A DNA stretch of 64,000 nt, from NCBI RefSeq assembly GCF_900188145.1, contig NZ_FZOJ01000004.1, positions 186,001-250,000 on the forward strand. The letters are read 5' to 3'. Shown in pieces: positions 1-9,287 of the stretch. The stretch's first letter is position 1. Each line of letters begins with the position of its first letter. The position numbers were made by a program, and so were the translations under genes. This stretch comes from Anaerovirgula multivorans (GTDB taxonomy: Bacteria > Bacillota > Clostridia > Peptostreptococcales > Natronincolaceae). The notes under the pieces were generated by a model. That model saw nothing but the letters and a program-made list of their open reading frames with translations. It did no database searches and had not been told where the DNA came from.

Positions 1-376
1 CTACCCATGGTTGATCTGATAGATCTTCTAACTTACTCATCCAATCTTCCACATCTTGAGGCCCGCCAATATTGAATATTGTTGGTTCATTTCCCGATTG
101 GAATATAGCTCTTAAAGCCGCTCCGTAATCATCTCCTCCCCCTACTGTTTGGATATTTATTTTTACATTTGGATTCTCATCTTCATAGGCTCTTGCTGCT
201 TCCTCTAATTCCTTTACGATTTCCACCTTAAATTGAAATACATCTACTTGCACCTGTTCTTCAACTTCTTCTCTACTACCTGCTTCTTGCTGATTTGACG
301 AGCATGCCGCCAACAGCAATGTAGAAAGTACTAACATCATAGCTATACCTAACACTAGTTTTCTTTTTAATCTCAT
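1..376 (-). CDS. ABC transporter substrate-binding lipoprotein, N-terminal part (runs off the window)
   Basis: The first 125 codons are present and the rest lies beyond base 1. The protein opens with a positively charged, hydrophobic signal ending in the lipobox LLLAAC, so the Cys should be lipidated and the protein anchored outside the membrane. The mature part (PNVKINIQTVGGGDDYGA, then FNIGGPQDVEDW) resembles family 1 extracellular solute-binding proteins that feed sugar ABC importers. ATG at 376 follows a GGGGGAGA ribosome site. The LacI-family gene behind it (692-1750) is a plausible controller. The substrate cannot be told. Confidence 0.8.
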   Translation of the reverse strand, partial: MRLKRKLVLGIAMMLVLSTLLLAACSSNQQEAGSREEVEEQVQVDVFQFKVEIVKELEEAARAYEDENPNVKINIQTVGGGDDYGAALRAIFQSGNEPTIFNIGGPQDVEDWMSKLEDLSDQPWV

Positions 377-691
377 TATATTTCTCCCCCTTAATACTGA
401 TTTTTAAAACCGATAACGCGCTTGCTTTTTTCAGTCTTATATCCCGAAGTCTAATGTAACCCCACTTTTTTGTTTATATAGGGTGTCTAACCCTCTCAGC
501 TAAATTTGATGATATGTAAATTCCACCCCCCTCTTATTGCACTCTGCGAAAGTGACTGACACCAAATCAAAGATTTTGGTCATCTACTTTTAAATAGAAT
601 CACCTGTATCTTTTTAAACGATTCTTTTTCAACAAGCTTTACTGATAAAGAACCGCTAGAACCTACTATAAGCTTACTTGACCACTACCAT
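377..691. other. Intergenic region with one dispersed palindromic repeat
   Basis: No gene is visible in this 315-base stretch. It should hold the promoter of the lipoprotein gene. A 40-base palindromic repeat lies at 549-588. A near-palindrome CGATAACGCGCTTG near 413-426 could be a LacI-type operator but does not match the GGTAACGTTT repeats beside the regulator. Confidence 0.5.
549..588. repeat. Dispersed 40-bp palindromic repeat, copy 1
   Basis: Reads AAGTGACTGACACCAAATC, a short centre, then ATTTTGGTCATCTACTT, so it can fold into a hairpin. Related copies occur at 49453-49492, 50931-50971, 58629-58668 and 58684-58730, all between genes. Confidence 0.7.
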
Positions 692-1762
<1,071 letters not shown>

Positions 1763-1765
1763 TTA

Positions 1766-1801
1766 GGTAACGTTTATGGTAACGTTTCCGGTAACGTTTC
1801 C
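1766..1801. promoter_or_regulatory. Three tandem 12-bp operator-like repeats
   Basis: GGTAACGTTT occurs at 1766-1775, 1778-1787 and 1790-1799, an exact 12-base period. Each copy contains the self-complementary AACGTT, with the central CG typical of LacI-family half-sites. They sit immediately upstream of the lacI ribosome site, where bound repressor would block its own transcription. Function is inferred. Confidence 0.65.
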
Positions 1802-1881
1802 AGTTATTGAATTAATTATATCAAAATTTTAGTATTTTTAAAATACATTTTTGATAATTTTTTAAATTTTTTTAAAATAAA

Positions 1882-2042
1882 AACTACTCTTATCAGCAAC
1901 ACAAATATGTGATTGAAAATGCTAACATTTCCAGAAATGGTGGTAAACCCTTCCCTGCTACAAGGTTTAATTGCATAGGGAAGAGTGTATGACCATTCCT
2001 AGGTTGGATTTCTCAGTCACATACTTACATCTAAGAGTAGTT
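1882..2042. repeat. 161-nt rod-like inverted repeat (structured RNA or MITE)
   Basis: Four nested helices are visible: 1882-1892 with 2032-2042 (11 perfect pairs), 1906-1912 with 2017-2023, 1931-1941 with 1992-2003 (one bulge), and 1950-1956 with 1977-1983. On the minus strand the outer stem is followed by TTTTTATTTT. It lies between the end of the reductase gene and the lacI promoter. No riboswitch class that I know fits; it may be a long terminator-like 3' element or a miniature transposon. Confidence 0.6.
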
Positions 2043-2086
2043 CTATTACCTATTGTTTAAAGACTTCTATTATTACTGAATCCAGT

Positions 2087-3007
2087 TTATTGATTCATTT
2101 GTTCTAATGTTCTAATCATATTTAACAATGTTCTATTCATTGGAGTATCTATCCCATGCTTTTTCCCTAATTGGCAAATAGTGCCGGCAAACATTTCTAC
2201 CTCTGTTTTTCTTCCAGCTTCTATATCCTGTAGCATAGAAGTTTTGCCTTCAGGAGCAAGCTTTTTTAAGATCGTATTAAAGGTATGAATATCTTCATTT
2301 GTTAAATTAGTTCCTTCCTTTTGAGATAAAAGGATTACTTCCTTCATAGCAGCCTCCATCAACCCATTGGCTTCCTGTATCTCCTGAAAAACCTTATAAG
2401 GTGCATTTAATACAGCCGAAGTTTGATTAACACCTACGTTTACCATGAATTTCCACCATAAGGCTCTTAACATATCTTCTGGGATAACATAGGGTATACT
2501 GGCTTTTTCTAAGAGATTCTTTACTGCCTCTACCCTAGGAGTATATATCTTATTGTTCCTTTCTCCAAAATGGATTTCACCTATAGTGCTGCATTGAATC
2601 TCAGTTTCTGTTCTAACGGCATCAATACCTACACATATACCATAAAGCATTTTTTCTATTCCATATGCCCTACCCAATATCTCTTCACTTGAAATCCCAT
2701 TCATTAAAGATAAAATAATCGTATTAGGTCCAACATGATTTCTTATATCCTTTATAGTTTGAGGAAGATGATGATACTTGACTGCTACTAAGACTAAATC
2801 CGCTGCTTCCACCTTTTCCTCTGGATCAATGCATTTAAAGTGATAGGTTTTACCATTAATTATTAATCCTTCTTTATTATATTTTTCTGCCCTTTCTTTG
2901 TTAGCAATAACTGTGAAACCCTGTGGGTTCATTTCATAAATCTTACTGCCATAGATAGCTCCTATAGCTCCAAGTCCTGCAATAGCTACCTTTTTAATTT
3001 CCTCCAT
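2087..3007 (-). CDS. 2-dehydropantoate 2-reductase family protein (PanE/ApbA)
   Basis: A 306-residue NADPH-dependent ketoacid reductase, usual length for the family. Residues 7-16 form the nucleotide-binding loop (VAIAGLGAIGAIYGSK). AADLVLVAVKYHHL is the conserved stretch holding the active-site Lys, and WWKFMVNVGVNQTSAVL is the C-terminal helical domain motif. The family's reference member makes pantoate for coenzyme A. Clostridial genomes often carry several paralogues with other 2-ketoacid substrates, and no pantothenate genes are nearby, so the symbol is withheld. Confidence 0.85.
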   Translation of the reverse strand: MEEIKKVAIAGLGAIGAIYGSKIYEMNPQGFTVIANKERAEKYNKEGLIINGKTYHFKCIDPEEKVEAADLVLVAVKYHHLPQTIKDIRNHVGPNTIILSLMNGISSEEILGRAYGIEKMLYGICVGIDAVRTETEIQCSTIGEIHFGERNNKIYTPRVEAVKNLLEKASIPYVIPEDMLRALWWKFMVNVGVNQTSAVLNAPYKVFQEIQEANGLMEAAMKEVILLSQKEGTNLTNEDIHTFNTILKKLAPEGKTSMLQDIEAGRKTEVEMFAGTICQLGKKHGIDTPMNRTLLNMIRTLEQMNQ

Positions 3008-3411
3008 TGTACTTGCCCCCTATCATTAATACTTCTTCTATACTGTGTTTGTATAACTTTATCATTAGATTAATACATATTTTAAAAATTTATTTATCAA
3101 TTACAGTAACGAGGCCAGGATTATGTCTGCACAATAATAAATATGATGTTAATCTTCTTCTTATTATTTAGAATTCTCTACTATTCAAATATTTCCTTCT
3201 ACTTCTAAGGATTTCTTAGGATACATATTAGTTTTTGGACTGATTCCTAGTAATTTTCCATCTTAGCAGAAATTATGTTCCATAATTTGCCAATTGCGAA
3301 AATAAAGAAATAATAACATCCTATCTTGTCACCGCTTTTTCAATACCTATTGACAATTACTCCAAAAAGTTTTATATTAACATATGGAACTATATTTTAA
3401 GGAGGATATTT
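3008..3411. other. Intergenic region between divergent genes
   Basis: About 400 bases with no gene visible. Contents: the promoter at 3350-3378, a perfect inverted repeat AAATATG-like element (AAATTATG, three bases, CATAATTT) at 3270-3288 that could be an operator, and AT-rich sequence that must also drive the minus-strand reductase gene. Confidence 0.5.
3350..3378 (+). promoter_or_regulatory. Sigma-A-type promoter for the acetate transporter gene
   Basis: TTGACA at 3350-3355, 17-base spacer, TATATT at 3373-3378; the gene starts 34 bases downstream. Confidence 0.75.
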
Positions 3412-4077
3412 ATGACAACAAATGAGATTAGGCTTATTGAAACAGCTGAAATTCAGTCTACTGAGACATCTAAAACACAAAGTATAAAAATAACAAATGC
3501 AGATCCTTCAGCTTTAGGATTGTTTGGTCTAGCGATGGTAACATTGGTAGCATCTTCACAAAAGCTAGGGATTACTCAAGGGTCATCATTCATTATTCCA
3601 TGGGCAATTTTTCTAGGTGCTTTTGCTCAGCTATTTGCATGTATTAATGATTCAAAACGTAATAACATTTTTGGAACTACTGCCTTTGGAGGTTATGCCT
3701 TTTTCTGGTTTGCAATGGCAATCTCATGGGCAATTAAGCTGGGGGTTTTTGGGGCGGCCATGGCGGCTGAAGCAGATGGAAGACAATTAGGCGTAGCTTT
3801 TGTAGGATACCTTGTTTTTTCTGTTTTCATGACCATTGGAGCAATGGAAACTCATAAAGTATTATTTACAATTTTTGTTTTAATTGACTTTTTGTTCATT
3901 GGATTATCTCTTAGTACTTTTGGAATCGCACCCCACTTTTCACACGCGCTAGCAGGTTATTCAGAACTATTAATATCACTTGTTGCTTTTTATGGTTTTG
4001 CTGCTTCTGTTTTAAATGCTCACTTTAATAGAGAGTTTTTACCTGTTGGAAAGCCATTCGGCATATTAAAAAAATAG
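3412..4077 (+). CDS. Acetate uptake transporter, GPR1/FUN34/SatP family
   Basis: A 221-residue membrane protein with six predicted helices after a polar N-terminal tail of about 33 residues. NADPSALGLFGLAMVTLVAS (residues 30-49) corresponds to the family signature NPAPLGL. Known members are proton-coupled acetate and succinate carriers. AAGGAGG lies 8 bases before the ATG, a strong promoter precedes it and a terminator follows, so it is a single-gene unit. The long Thr/Glu-rich N-terminus is unusual. Confidence 0.85.
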   Translation: MTTNEIRLIETAEIQSTETSKTQSIKITNADPSALGLFGLAMVTLVASSQKLGITQGSSFIIPWAIFLGAFAQLFACINDSKRNNIFGTTAFGGYAFFWFAMAISWAIKLGVFGAAMAAEADGRQLGVAFVGYLVFSVFMTIGAMETHKVLFTIFVLIDFLFIGLSLSTFGIAPHFSHALAGYSELLISLVAFYGFAASVLNAHFNREFLPVGKPFGILKK

Positions 4078-4096
4078 CACTATTTTCACTATATAA

Positions 4097-4150
4097 CATA
4101 TAAAAAGGGAATAAACTCTATTTAATAGAATTTTATTCCCTTTTTATATG
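4097..4150. terminator. Long hairpin terminator
   Basis: A 19-base perfect stem (4097-4115 with 4132-4150) whose arms carry A-runs and T-runs, so it could stop transcription from either side. Confidence 0.85.
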
Positions 4151-4379
4151 AAATGATAATATATTCGATTCTTCAGAAATATACTTGTTACTTCACTTTC
4201 CCTTTCTTTTCTAATATCCTTGTAGATATAATATCTCCATCCAATTTAATTCTTGCTCTAAAATCATTATTTTTCTAAAAAATTTAATGATTAATTCAGA
4301 TGCATCTACTAAAATACTGCATAATAAATAGAAACCAGGATACTCTAATACTATCAATATTTTTCGGAGGAATGTTATA

Positions 4380-4517
4380 ATGGATATTTGGAGAGCTAAT
4401 TTAATTGAATGTATAAAAGAAATCGAAAGAGCAAGAGAGGATACAGGTATAGATCAAGATAGATATGAAGCTTTAGGAGAAATCATTATAGAATTGCAGG
4501 ATATTGTGGAAGATTAA
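4380..4517 (+). CDS. Small hypothetical protein, 45 residues
   Basis: ATG at 4380 follows CGGAGG at a 9-base spacing, and the frame ends TAA at 4515-4517, directly before a hairpin terminator. The product is acidic and probably helical (begins MDIWRANLIECIKEIERA and ends IIIELQDIVED), with regular hydrophobic spacing. Ribosome site, reading frame and terminator together make it a likely real gene. I do not recognise the family. Confidence 0.65.
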   Translation: MDIWRANLIECIKEIERAREDTGIDQDRYEALGEIIIELQDIVED

Positions 4518-4518
4518 T

Positions 4519-4545
4519 AGCGGAGAAAATTTTCTCCGCTATTTT
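4519..4545 (+). terminator. Hairpin terminator of the 45-residue gene
   Basis: AGCGGAGAAAA at 4519-4529 pairs with TTTTCTCCGCT at 4530-4540, followed by ATTTTAT. Confidence 0.8.
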
Positions 4546-4564
4546 ATATGTACATACAGCTATC

Positions 4565-5011
4565 CTATTGTACTTGATACATGCCGTTTTGTTGCATATA
4601 ATTAAAAATATCTTCTCCATGCTGCTGTTCTTCTTTTTGAATATGATTTAATACCTGTCGTGCATTTGTATTGGTAAACTCAAAAATAACTGTATTATAG
4701 GTACCTGATACATATTTTTCTGTCATTAATAGATCTTGACATAAATCACTGTCATTACTATTCACATTACTTTGCATTTGATTTTGTTGTTGATTTTGTT
4801 GTTGATTTGTATTTGGTAGCTGCCCATTAAGAAGCTGATTGATGGTATCAAGGTGCTGCTGTTCCTGAGATGCATGGAACTTAAAAAGTTGTTTCAGCTG
4901 AGGATCTTGAGCCTGATTTGCATAATTATTATACTTTTTAATACACATCTCCTCATGACTTTTTTGATCTTGTAAAAGCATTGTTTCTTTTTGTGTTAAT
5001 TGTATATTCAT
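4565..5011 (-). CDS. Spore coat protein, CotF family (ferritin-like fold)
   Basis: A 148-residue protein of the clostridial CotF-like group. It has an N-terminal helical pair (LQDQKSHEEMCIKKYNNYA and FKFHASQEQQHLDTINQLL) and a second pair near the C-terminus (DLLMTEKYVSGTYNTVIFEF and LNHIQKEEQQHGEDIFNYM). The E/H repeats look like a ferritin-type bundle. Between them lies a Gln/Asn-rich linker. AGGAGG stands 7 bases before the ATG. It points to a spore former. Confidence 0.85.
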   Translation of the reverse strand: MNIQLTQKETMLLQDQKSHEEMCIKKYNNYANQAQDPQLKQLFKFHASQEQQHLDTINQLLNGQLPNTNQQQNQQQNQMQSNVNSNDSDLCQDLLMTEKYVSGTYNTVIFEFTNTNARQVLNHIQKEEQQHGEDIFNYMQQNGMYQVQ

Positions 5012-5086
5012 TCAAAACACCTCCTACATTTAGTGTGCTTAACAATAATAATTTTATTCAGGAGATCCATGAATTTTAATAATATG

Positions 5087-5695
5087 TTATTGAAATTTGA
5101 TGAATTTCATCGCAAAATTGATAAAGAGTGTTTTATCTTGAAAATATCCAGGTTTAGATTTCCCTCTGTGGCCTTCTGTTTCCCATTTATCAAGGATATC
5201 AAACTTTCTTAAAAGACTTTGTAGATTATCGTGGTTTAAAGTGAGATTGATTTTTTCCAGTTCCTCATGCAATTCAGGATATTTAGTAATTATTCTATAA
5301 AAAAGACATACTCCATGGTAGATTACTTCAGTGTCAATATTCCGTTTCATCATGTCTGCTATAATGGGAATATATTCTCTAACCACCTCCACTTCATCTG
5401 GTAAAGCCACTGTGGATTTAAAAATGGTTTGTATTTGAATAACATTGGTAGAGTTTTTTACAGTGTCCATGACAAAAGAGAAAAAATTCTTTGCTCTAAC
5501 TTTTTCAATAATTTTAAAGCATATAGTTTGAGATGAAGTCCCTTTCTCTATAGCCTCTTGAAATATTTTTATAAATTCTCCTACTTTTTTAGGGTTGCCA
5601 ATCATTTTGTTATATGCCATGAGTGTCTTATGATCTATTTTATCTGCCTGATTTATCAGTTCTCCCATTTCCTTTTCTAAAAACAAATGATGCAT
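5087..5695 (-). CDS. Hypothetical protein, 202 residues
   Basis: I do not recognise this family. The protein is soluble with no signal or membrane segment, is rich in Ile, Lys and Glu, and is probably all-helical, perhaps HEAT-like, with motifs such as EVVREYIPIIADMMKRNIDTE and FYRIITKYPELHEELEKI. GGGGGAGG precedes the ATG by 4 bases. It stands alone between the coat gene and mutY on the same strand. Confidence 0.6.
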   Translation of the reverse strand: MHHLFLEKEMGELINQADKIDHKTLMAYNKMIGNPKKVGEFIKIFQEAIEKGTSSQTICFKIIEKVRAKNFFSFVMDTVKNSTNVIQIQTIFKSTVALPDEVEVVREYIPIIADMMKRNIDTEVIYHGVCLFYRIITKYPELHEELEKINLTLNHDNLQSLLRKFDILDKWETEGHRGKSKPGYFQDKTLFINFAMKFIKFQ

Positions 5696-5843
5696 ACTGC
5701 CTCCCCCTTTTCATTACTTATAGTATCACTAGAACAGATATCGCATTATTTTTAGGTGACATGCTTAACAAATATGCTTTCGATTTCTATTATAACCTAT
5801 TTCAGTATATATTGTTATAAAATTAAAAATTATCAATATTTAG

Positions 5844-6923
5844 CTATGAAGGCAATATTAGTTTCGTAAACGCTTTAGCTATAGGATATTCGTTTAATTG
5901 GGATTTATCCACCCACTGTATTTGTGGATAATCAATTTCTCTTTCATTTAGTAACTTCATTTTATAAAGCCTCATATGCCACTTTATATGAGTAAAAACA
6001 TGGGGCTTTTCTAAAAGATAAGTACTCTTAGTCACCTGCATTCCATAGGTTTCCTGCAACTCTATCTGGATCGTTTTTCCTGGTTGAAAGCTCTCCTCTT
6101 TTTCTATAGAAGGTAATGCCCATAAATCTGCTAACAAGCCGTCCCTTGGTCTTTTAGTTATCAGAATTTTTTCTCCTTTGTAGACTAAAGCCATTTCCAT
6201 AGCTATTTTTTTTTGCTTTGGCTTCTTCTGTTTTATAGGTAATTCCTCTTGAACTCCCAATTCTCTAGCACTGCATAAATCAAACAAAGGACAAGCGAGA
6301 CATTTAGGCGAAATAGGAGTGCAGATCAGTGCACCTAGCTCCATCAGGCCTTGATTATAAAATGAAGGATTCTTTTGTGATACAACTTGTCTCCCGATTT
6401 CCTGCATATGCCTTTGAGTACTGCCTAGTACAATGTCCTCTCTTATATAGAATACTCTAGAAAATACCCGCATTACATTCCCATCAACCGCTGGCACTGG
6501 TTGATGGAAGGCAATACTAGCAATGGCTCCAGCTGTATAGGGGCCTATCCCTGGTAAAGCAAGAATGTCCTCGTAATTTTGGGGGAATCGTCCTTTGTAC
6601 TTTTCCAAAATAATTTTTGCTGTCTGGTGGATACGTTTTGCTCTACTATAATACCCTAAACCCGCCCAAGATTTCAGCACCACTTCTTCATGAGATTCTG
6701 CTAAATCCTTGATTGTAGGAAATTGATGAATGAATCGGTTATAGTAGTCGATTACCGTGTCTACCCTAGTTTGCTGCAACATTACTTCTGATATCCAAAT
6801 ATAATAAGGGTTCCGTGTCTCTCTCCACGGTAGCTGCCGATGATTTTTCTCATACCAATCAATAAGTTTTTCTTGCATTTCTATAACTTTTGCTGGATTG
6901 ATGATTTCGTTTCGTTTCTTCAT
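5844..6923 (-). CDS. mutY: A/G-specific adenine DNA glycosylase
   Basis: A 359-residue repair enzyme that removes adenine mispaired with 8-oxoguanine. The HhH-GPD domain holds the catalytic Glu (SEVMLQQTRV, about residue 46), the helix-hairpin-helix LPGIGPYTAGAI and the catalytic Asp (VDGNVMRVFSR, about 147). The iron-sulfur loop is Cys201, 208, 211 and 217 (C-X6-C-X2-C-X5-C). A NUDIX-like 8-oxoG-recognition domain fills the C-terminus. AAGGAG precedes the ATG. It lies 30 bases downstream of ung, so two base-excision genes are coupled. Confidence 0.97.
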   Translation of the reverse strand: MKKRNEIINPAKVIEMQEKLIDWYEKNHRQLPWRETRNPYYIWISEVMLQQTRVDTVIDYYNRFIHQFPTIKDLAESHEEVVLKSWAGLGYYSRAKRIHQTAKIILEKYKGRFPQNYEDILALPGIGPYTAGAIASIAFHQPVPAVDGNVMRVFSRVFYIREDIVLGSTQRHMQEIGRQVVSQKNPSFYNQGLMELGALICTPISPKCLACPLFDLCSARELGVQEELPIKQKKPKQKKIAMEMALVYKGEKILITKRPRDGLLADLWALPSIEKEESFQPGKTIQIELQETYGMQVTKSTYLLEKPHVFTHIKWHMRLYKMKLLNEREIDYPQIQWVDKSQLNEYPIAKAFTKLILPS

Positions 6924-6953
6924 TATTGTCTCCTTTTTTCCTTCGGTGTATTT

Positions 6954-7628
6954 CTAAAGGTTAGGAATCTGCCAATTGATTTCTTCACTACCTATCTTTC
7001 TAAGAAACGTATTGGTTTTAGAAAAGGGCTTACTGCCAAAAAAACCTCTGTTTGCAGAAAAGGGGCTGGGATGAGGCGCCTTGATAATATAATGATTGGG
7101 GGAAGTAATATAACTCTCCTTCTCTTGAGCATTTTTCCCCCATAAAATAAAAACAATGGGTTTTTCCCTTTCATTCAACAGTTGTATTACTCGATCCGTA
7201 AAGATTTCCCAGCCAGCACCTTTATGGGAGTTAGGTTCTCCTTTTCTAACGGTTAAAACAGCATTTAACATCAATACCCCTTGTTTTGCCCACTCAACGA
7301 GATATCCATTGTTAGGTATATAGCAGTTAGCATCCTCCTTAAGCTCTTTAAATATGTTCTGGAGAGATGGAGGTAGCGGTATTCCTGGCTTTACAGAAAA
7401 GCTTAGACCATGGGCTTGTCCCGGTCCATGGTAAGGGTCCTGACCTAGAATCACCACTTTTGTTTCATTGTAAGGGGTTAGGTGTAATGAATTGTATATA
7501 TCATATTTATCAGGGTAGATTATCTTACTGTTATACTCCTCTGTAAGAAATTGTCGCAGCTTCAAATAATAAGGTTTTTCAAACTCTTCTTCCAGTAAAG
7601 GTGCCCAATCATTTTTTAAAATCTTCAT
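6954..7628 (-). CDS. ung: Uracil-DNA glycosylase, family 1
   Basis: A 224-residue enzyme that cuts uracil from DNA. The water-activating loop [17 protein letters not shown] (Asp near residue 64) and the C-terminal [17 protein letters not shown] loop are intact. ATG at 7628 is chosen because AGGAGG lies 9 bases upstream; the in-frame ATG at 7649 lies upstream of that ribosome site. mutY follows closely on the same strand. Confidence 0.97.
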   Translation of the reverse strand: MKILKNDWAPLLEEEFEKPYYLKLRQFLTEEYNSKIIYPDKYDIYNSLHLTPYNETKVVILGQDPYHGPGQAHGLSFSVKPGIPLPPSLQNIFKELKEDANCYIPNNGYLVEWAKQGVLMLNAVLTVRKGEPNSHKGAGWEIFTDRVIQLLNEREKPIVFILWGKNAQEKESYITSPNHYIIKAPHPSPFSANRGFFGSKPFSKTNTFLRKIGSEEINWQIPNL

Positions 7629-7808
7629 ATGCAAAATCCTCCTAAACATCCATATTTAATACTATTATATCTAGAAATGCAAGTATATAAAAGCCCTATC
7701 ATTAGTTTTACTACTTCCAGAAGATATTATCCTCCTCTATACGATTAAGCTACTTTCGTGTTATGATAGGATTGAATAGTTACACTTTCCTGGATAAGGA
7801 GGACAATT

Positions 7809-9167
7809 ATGGGTATTATTATTACGTTGGCAGTATCTTTTTTTCTGTTGGTTTTTAGTATTTACAAGGAAATTTTTATAGGCTATGCCTTGATTGTATG
7901 TTTTCTTCTTTTTGTTTTATTAGCCTTAAAGAGAGGCTTTGCCATAAAGAATATTCTCAAATCATCCTATGGTGGCGGAAAAAAAGTATTTCTTGTATTA
8001 AGAATCTTCCTCTTAATAGGAGCTATTACTGCTTCTTGGATGGCTTCTGGCACCGTGACTGGTATTGTGTATTACGGTATACAGCTGATGCATCCTAGAT
8101 TCTTCATTTTGTATGCCTTTTTAATCTGTGTTTTTGTCTCTTTTCTATTAGGTACCTCCTTTGGCACTGTCAGTACCGTTGGGGTAGCCTTAATTGTTAT
8201 GGCTAAGGGCGGAGGAGTAAATGTCAATTTAGCAGCTGGTGCTATTATCGCTGGAGCCTATTTTGGAGATAGATCCTCACCCATGTCGTCTAGCGCCAAT
8301 CTAGTAGCGACCTTAACTGAAACCCAGCTTTATAGGAACATTAAAAATATGTTTAAAACAGCAGCGATTCCTTTTTCTATTGCAGTGATCCTGTATGGCC
8401 TATTATCTATTCACCAACCTCTAAATCTAGTAGAAAGCAATATGGATAGGGAGATTATCAATACTTTCATAGTAGATTGGAGAACATTGCTGCCGGCTGT
8501 GGTAATCTTGATCTTGGCTACACTTCGATTAGATGTAAAGCTATCCATGCTTTTAAGTATTATAACTGCTACAATCTTAGCAGTTGTTTTACAGCAATAT
8601 AAGATTAATGAGGTTTTAGGATATATTATTTTTGGTTTTCGACTTGATACAGCTGGTTCTCTAGGAGAGATTATCAACGGAGGTGGTATCCTTTCGATGG
8701 GGAAAGCTGCTATCATTGTATTTGTTTCCAGTTCTCTATCGGGTCTTCTTGATGGAACTGGGATGTTAAAAGGCTTAGAAGGGGTGTTTTCAAAAGCAAA
8801 ACCCAGATTTCACTTATTCTTTTTTACCTGTATCACTGCACTAATAACGGCTGCCTTTGGATGTAATCAGACAATATCTATTGTATTAACTACACACCTT
8901 TTAAAGAATTCCTATAGGGAAAATCATGTTGATCAGTATCAACAGGCGGTAGATATCGAGAACACCTCAGTTGTTTTAGCTCCACTTATTCCTTGGAATA
9001 TAGCCTCTTTTGTTCCAACTACCACCTTAATGGTCAGTAGCACAGCATTTATTCCCTATGCATTTTATCTATATCTCATTCCTATCTTTAACTTTCTTTA
9101 TCTAAGATCAAAGGAAGTAGATTTAAACCAAACTACTTCTCGAGTATGGAAGAGCCCCAACAACTAA
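7809..9167 (+). CDS. Na+/H+ antiporter, NhaC family
   Basis: A 452-residue protein with about 11-12 membrane segments. GTSFGTVSTVGVA and GAIIAGAYFGDRSSPMSSSANLVA are hallmarks of the NhaC branch, which exchanges sodium (or paired organic solutes) for protons. The second half repeats the pattern (SSLSGLLDGTGML; FGCNQTISIVLT; ENTSVVLAPLIPWN). AAGGAGG sits 6 bases before the ATG. It is a single-gene unit with its own terminator. Some NhaC members are malate/lactate antiporters, so the substrate is uncertain. Confidence 0.88.
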   Translation: MGIIITLAVSFFLLVFSIYKEIFIGYALIVCFLLFVLLALKRGFAIKNILKSSYGGGKKVFLVLRIFLLIGAITASWMASGTVTGIVYYGIQLMHPRFFILYAFLICVFVSFLLGTSFGTVSTVGVALIVMAKGGGVNVNLAAGAIIAGAYFGDRSSPMSSSANLVATLTETQLYRNIKNMFKTAAIPFSIAVILYGLLSIHQPLNLVESNMDREIINTFIVDWRTLLPAVVILILATLRLDVKLSMLLSIITATILAVVLQQYKINEVLGYIIFGFRLDTAGSLGEIINGGGILSMGKAAIIVFVSSSLSGLLDGTGMLKGLEGVFSKAKPRFHLFFFTCITALITAAFGCNQTISIVLTTHLLKNSYRENHVDQYQQAVDIENTSVVLAPLIPWNIASFVPTTTLMVSSTAFIPYAFYLYLIPIFNFLYLRSKEVDLNQTTSRVWKSPNN

Positions 9168-9198
9168 AAGTCCTTCTGGAAATTCTTTGCACTAAATA

Positions 9199-9256
9199 CA
9201 AATGTCCCTTTAGCTTGAATTTTTCTTTGTTCTAGCTAGAGGGACATTTATTTTTT
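9199..9256 (+). terminator. Hairpin terminator between nhaC and the eut locus
   Basis: AAATGTCCCT..AGCT at 9199-9215 pairs with AGCT.AGAGGGACATTT at 9233-9250, followed by TTTTTT. It lies between convergent genes and may serve both. Confidence 0.8.
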
Positions 9257-9287
9257 AATCCTATAAATCTATTCAACTTGTGTTATA

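Noticed and set aside
1882-2042. Considered a cobalamin, lysine, T-box or molybdenum-cofactor riboswitch
   Set aside because: None of the conserved core motifs is present, and no gene follows in the right position on either strand; kept only as an unknown structured element.
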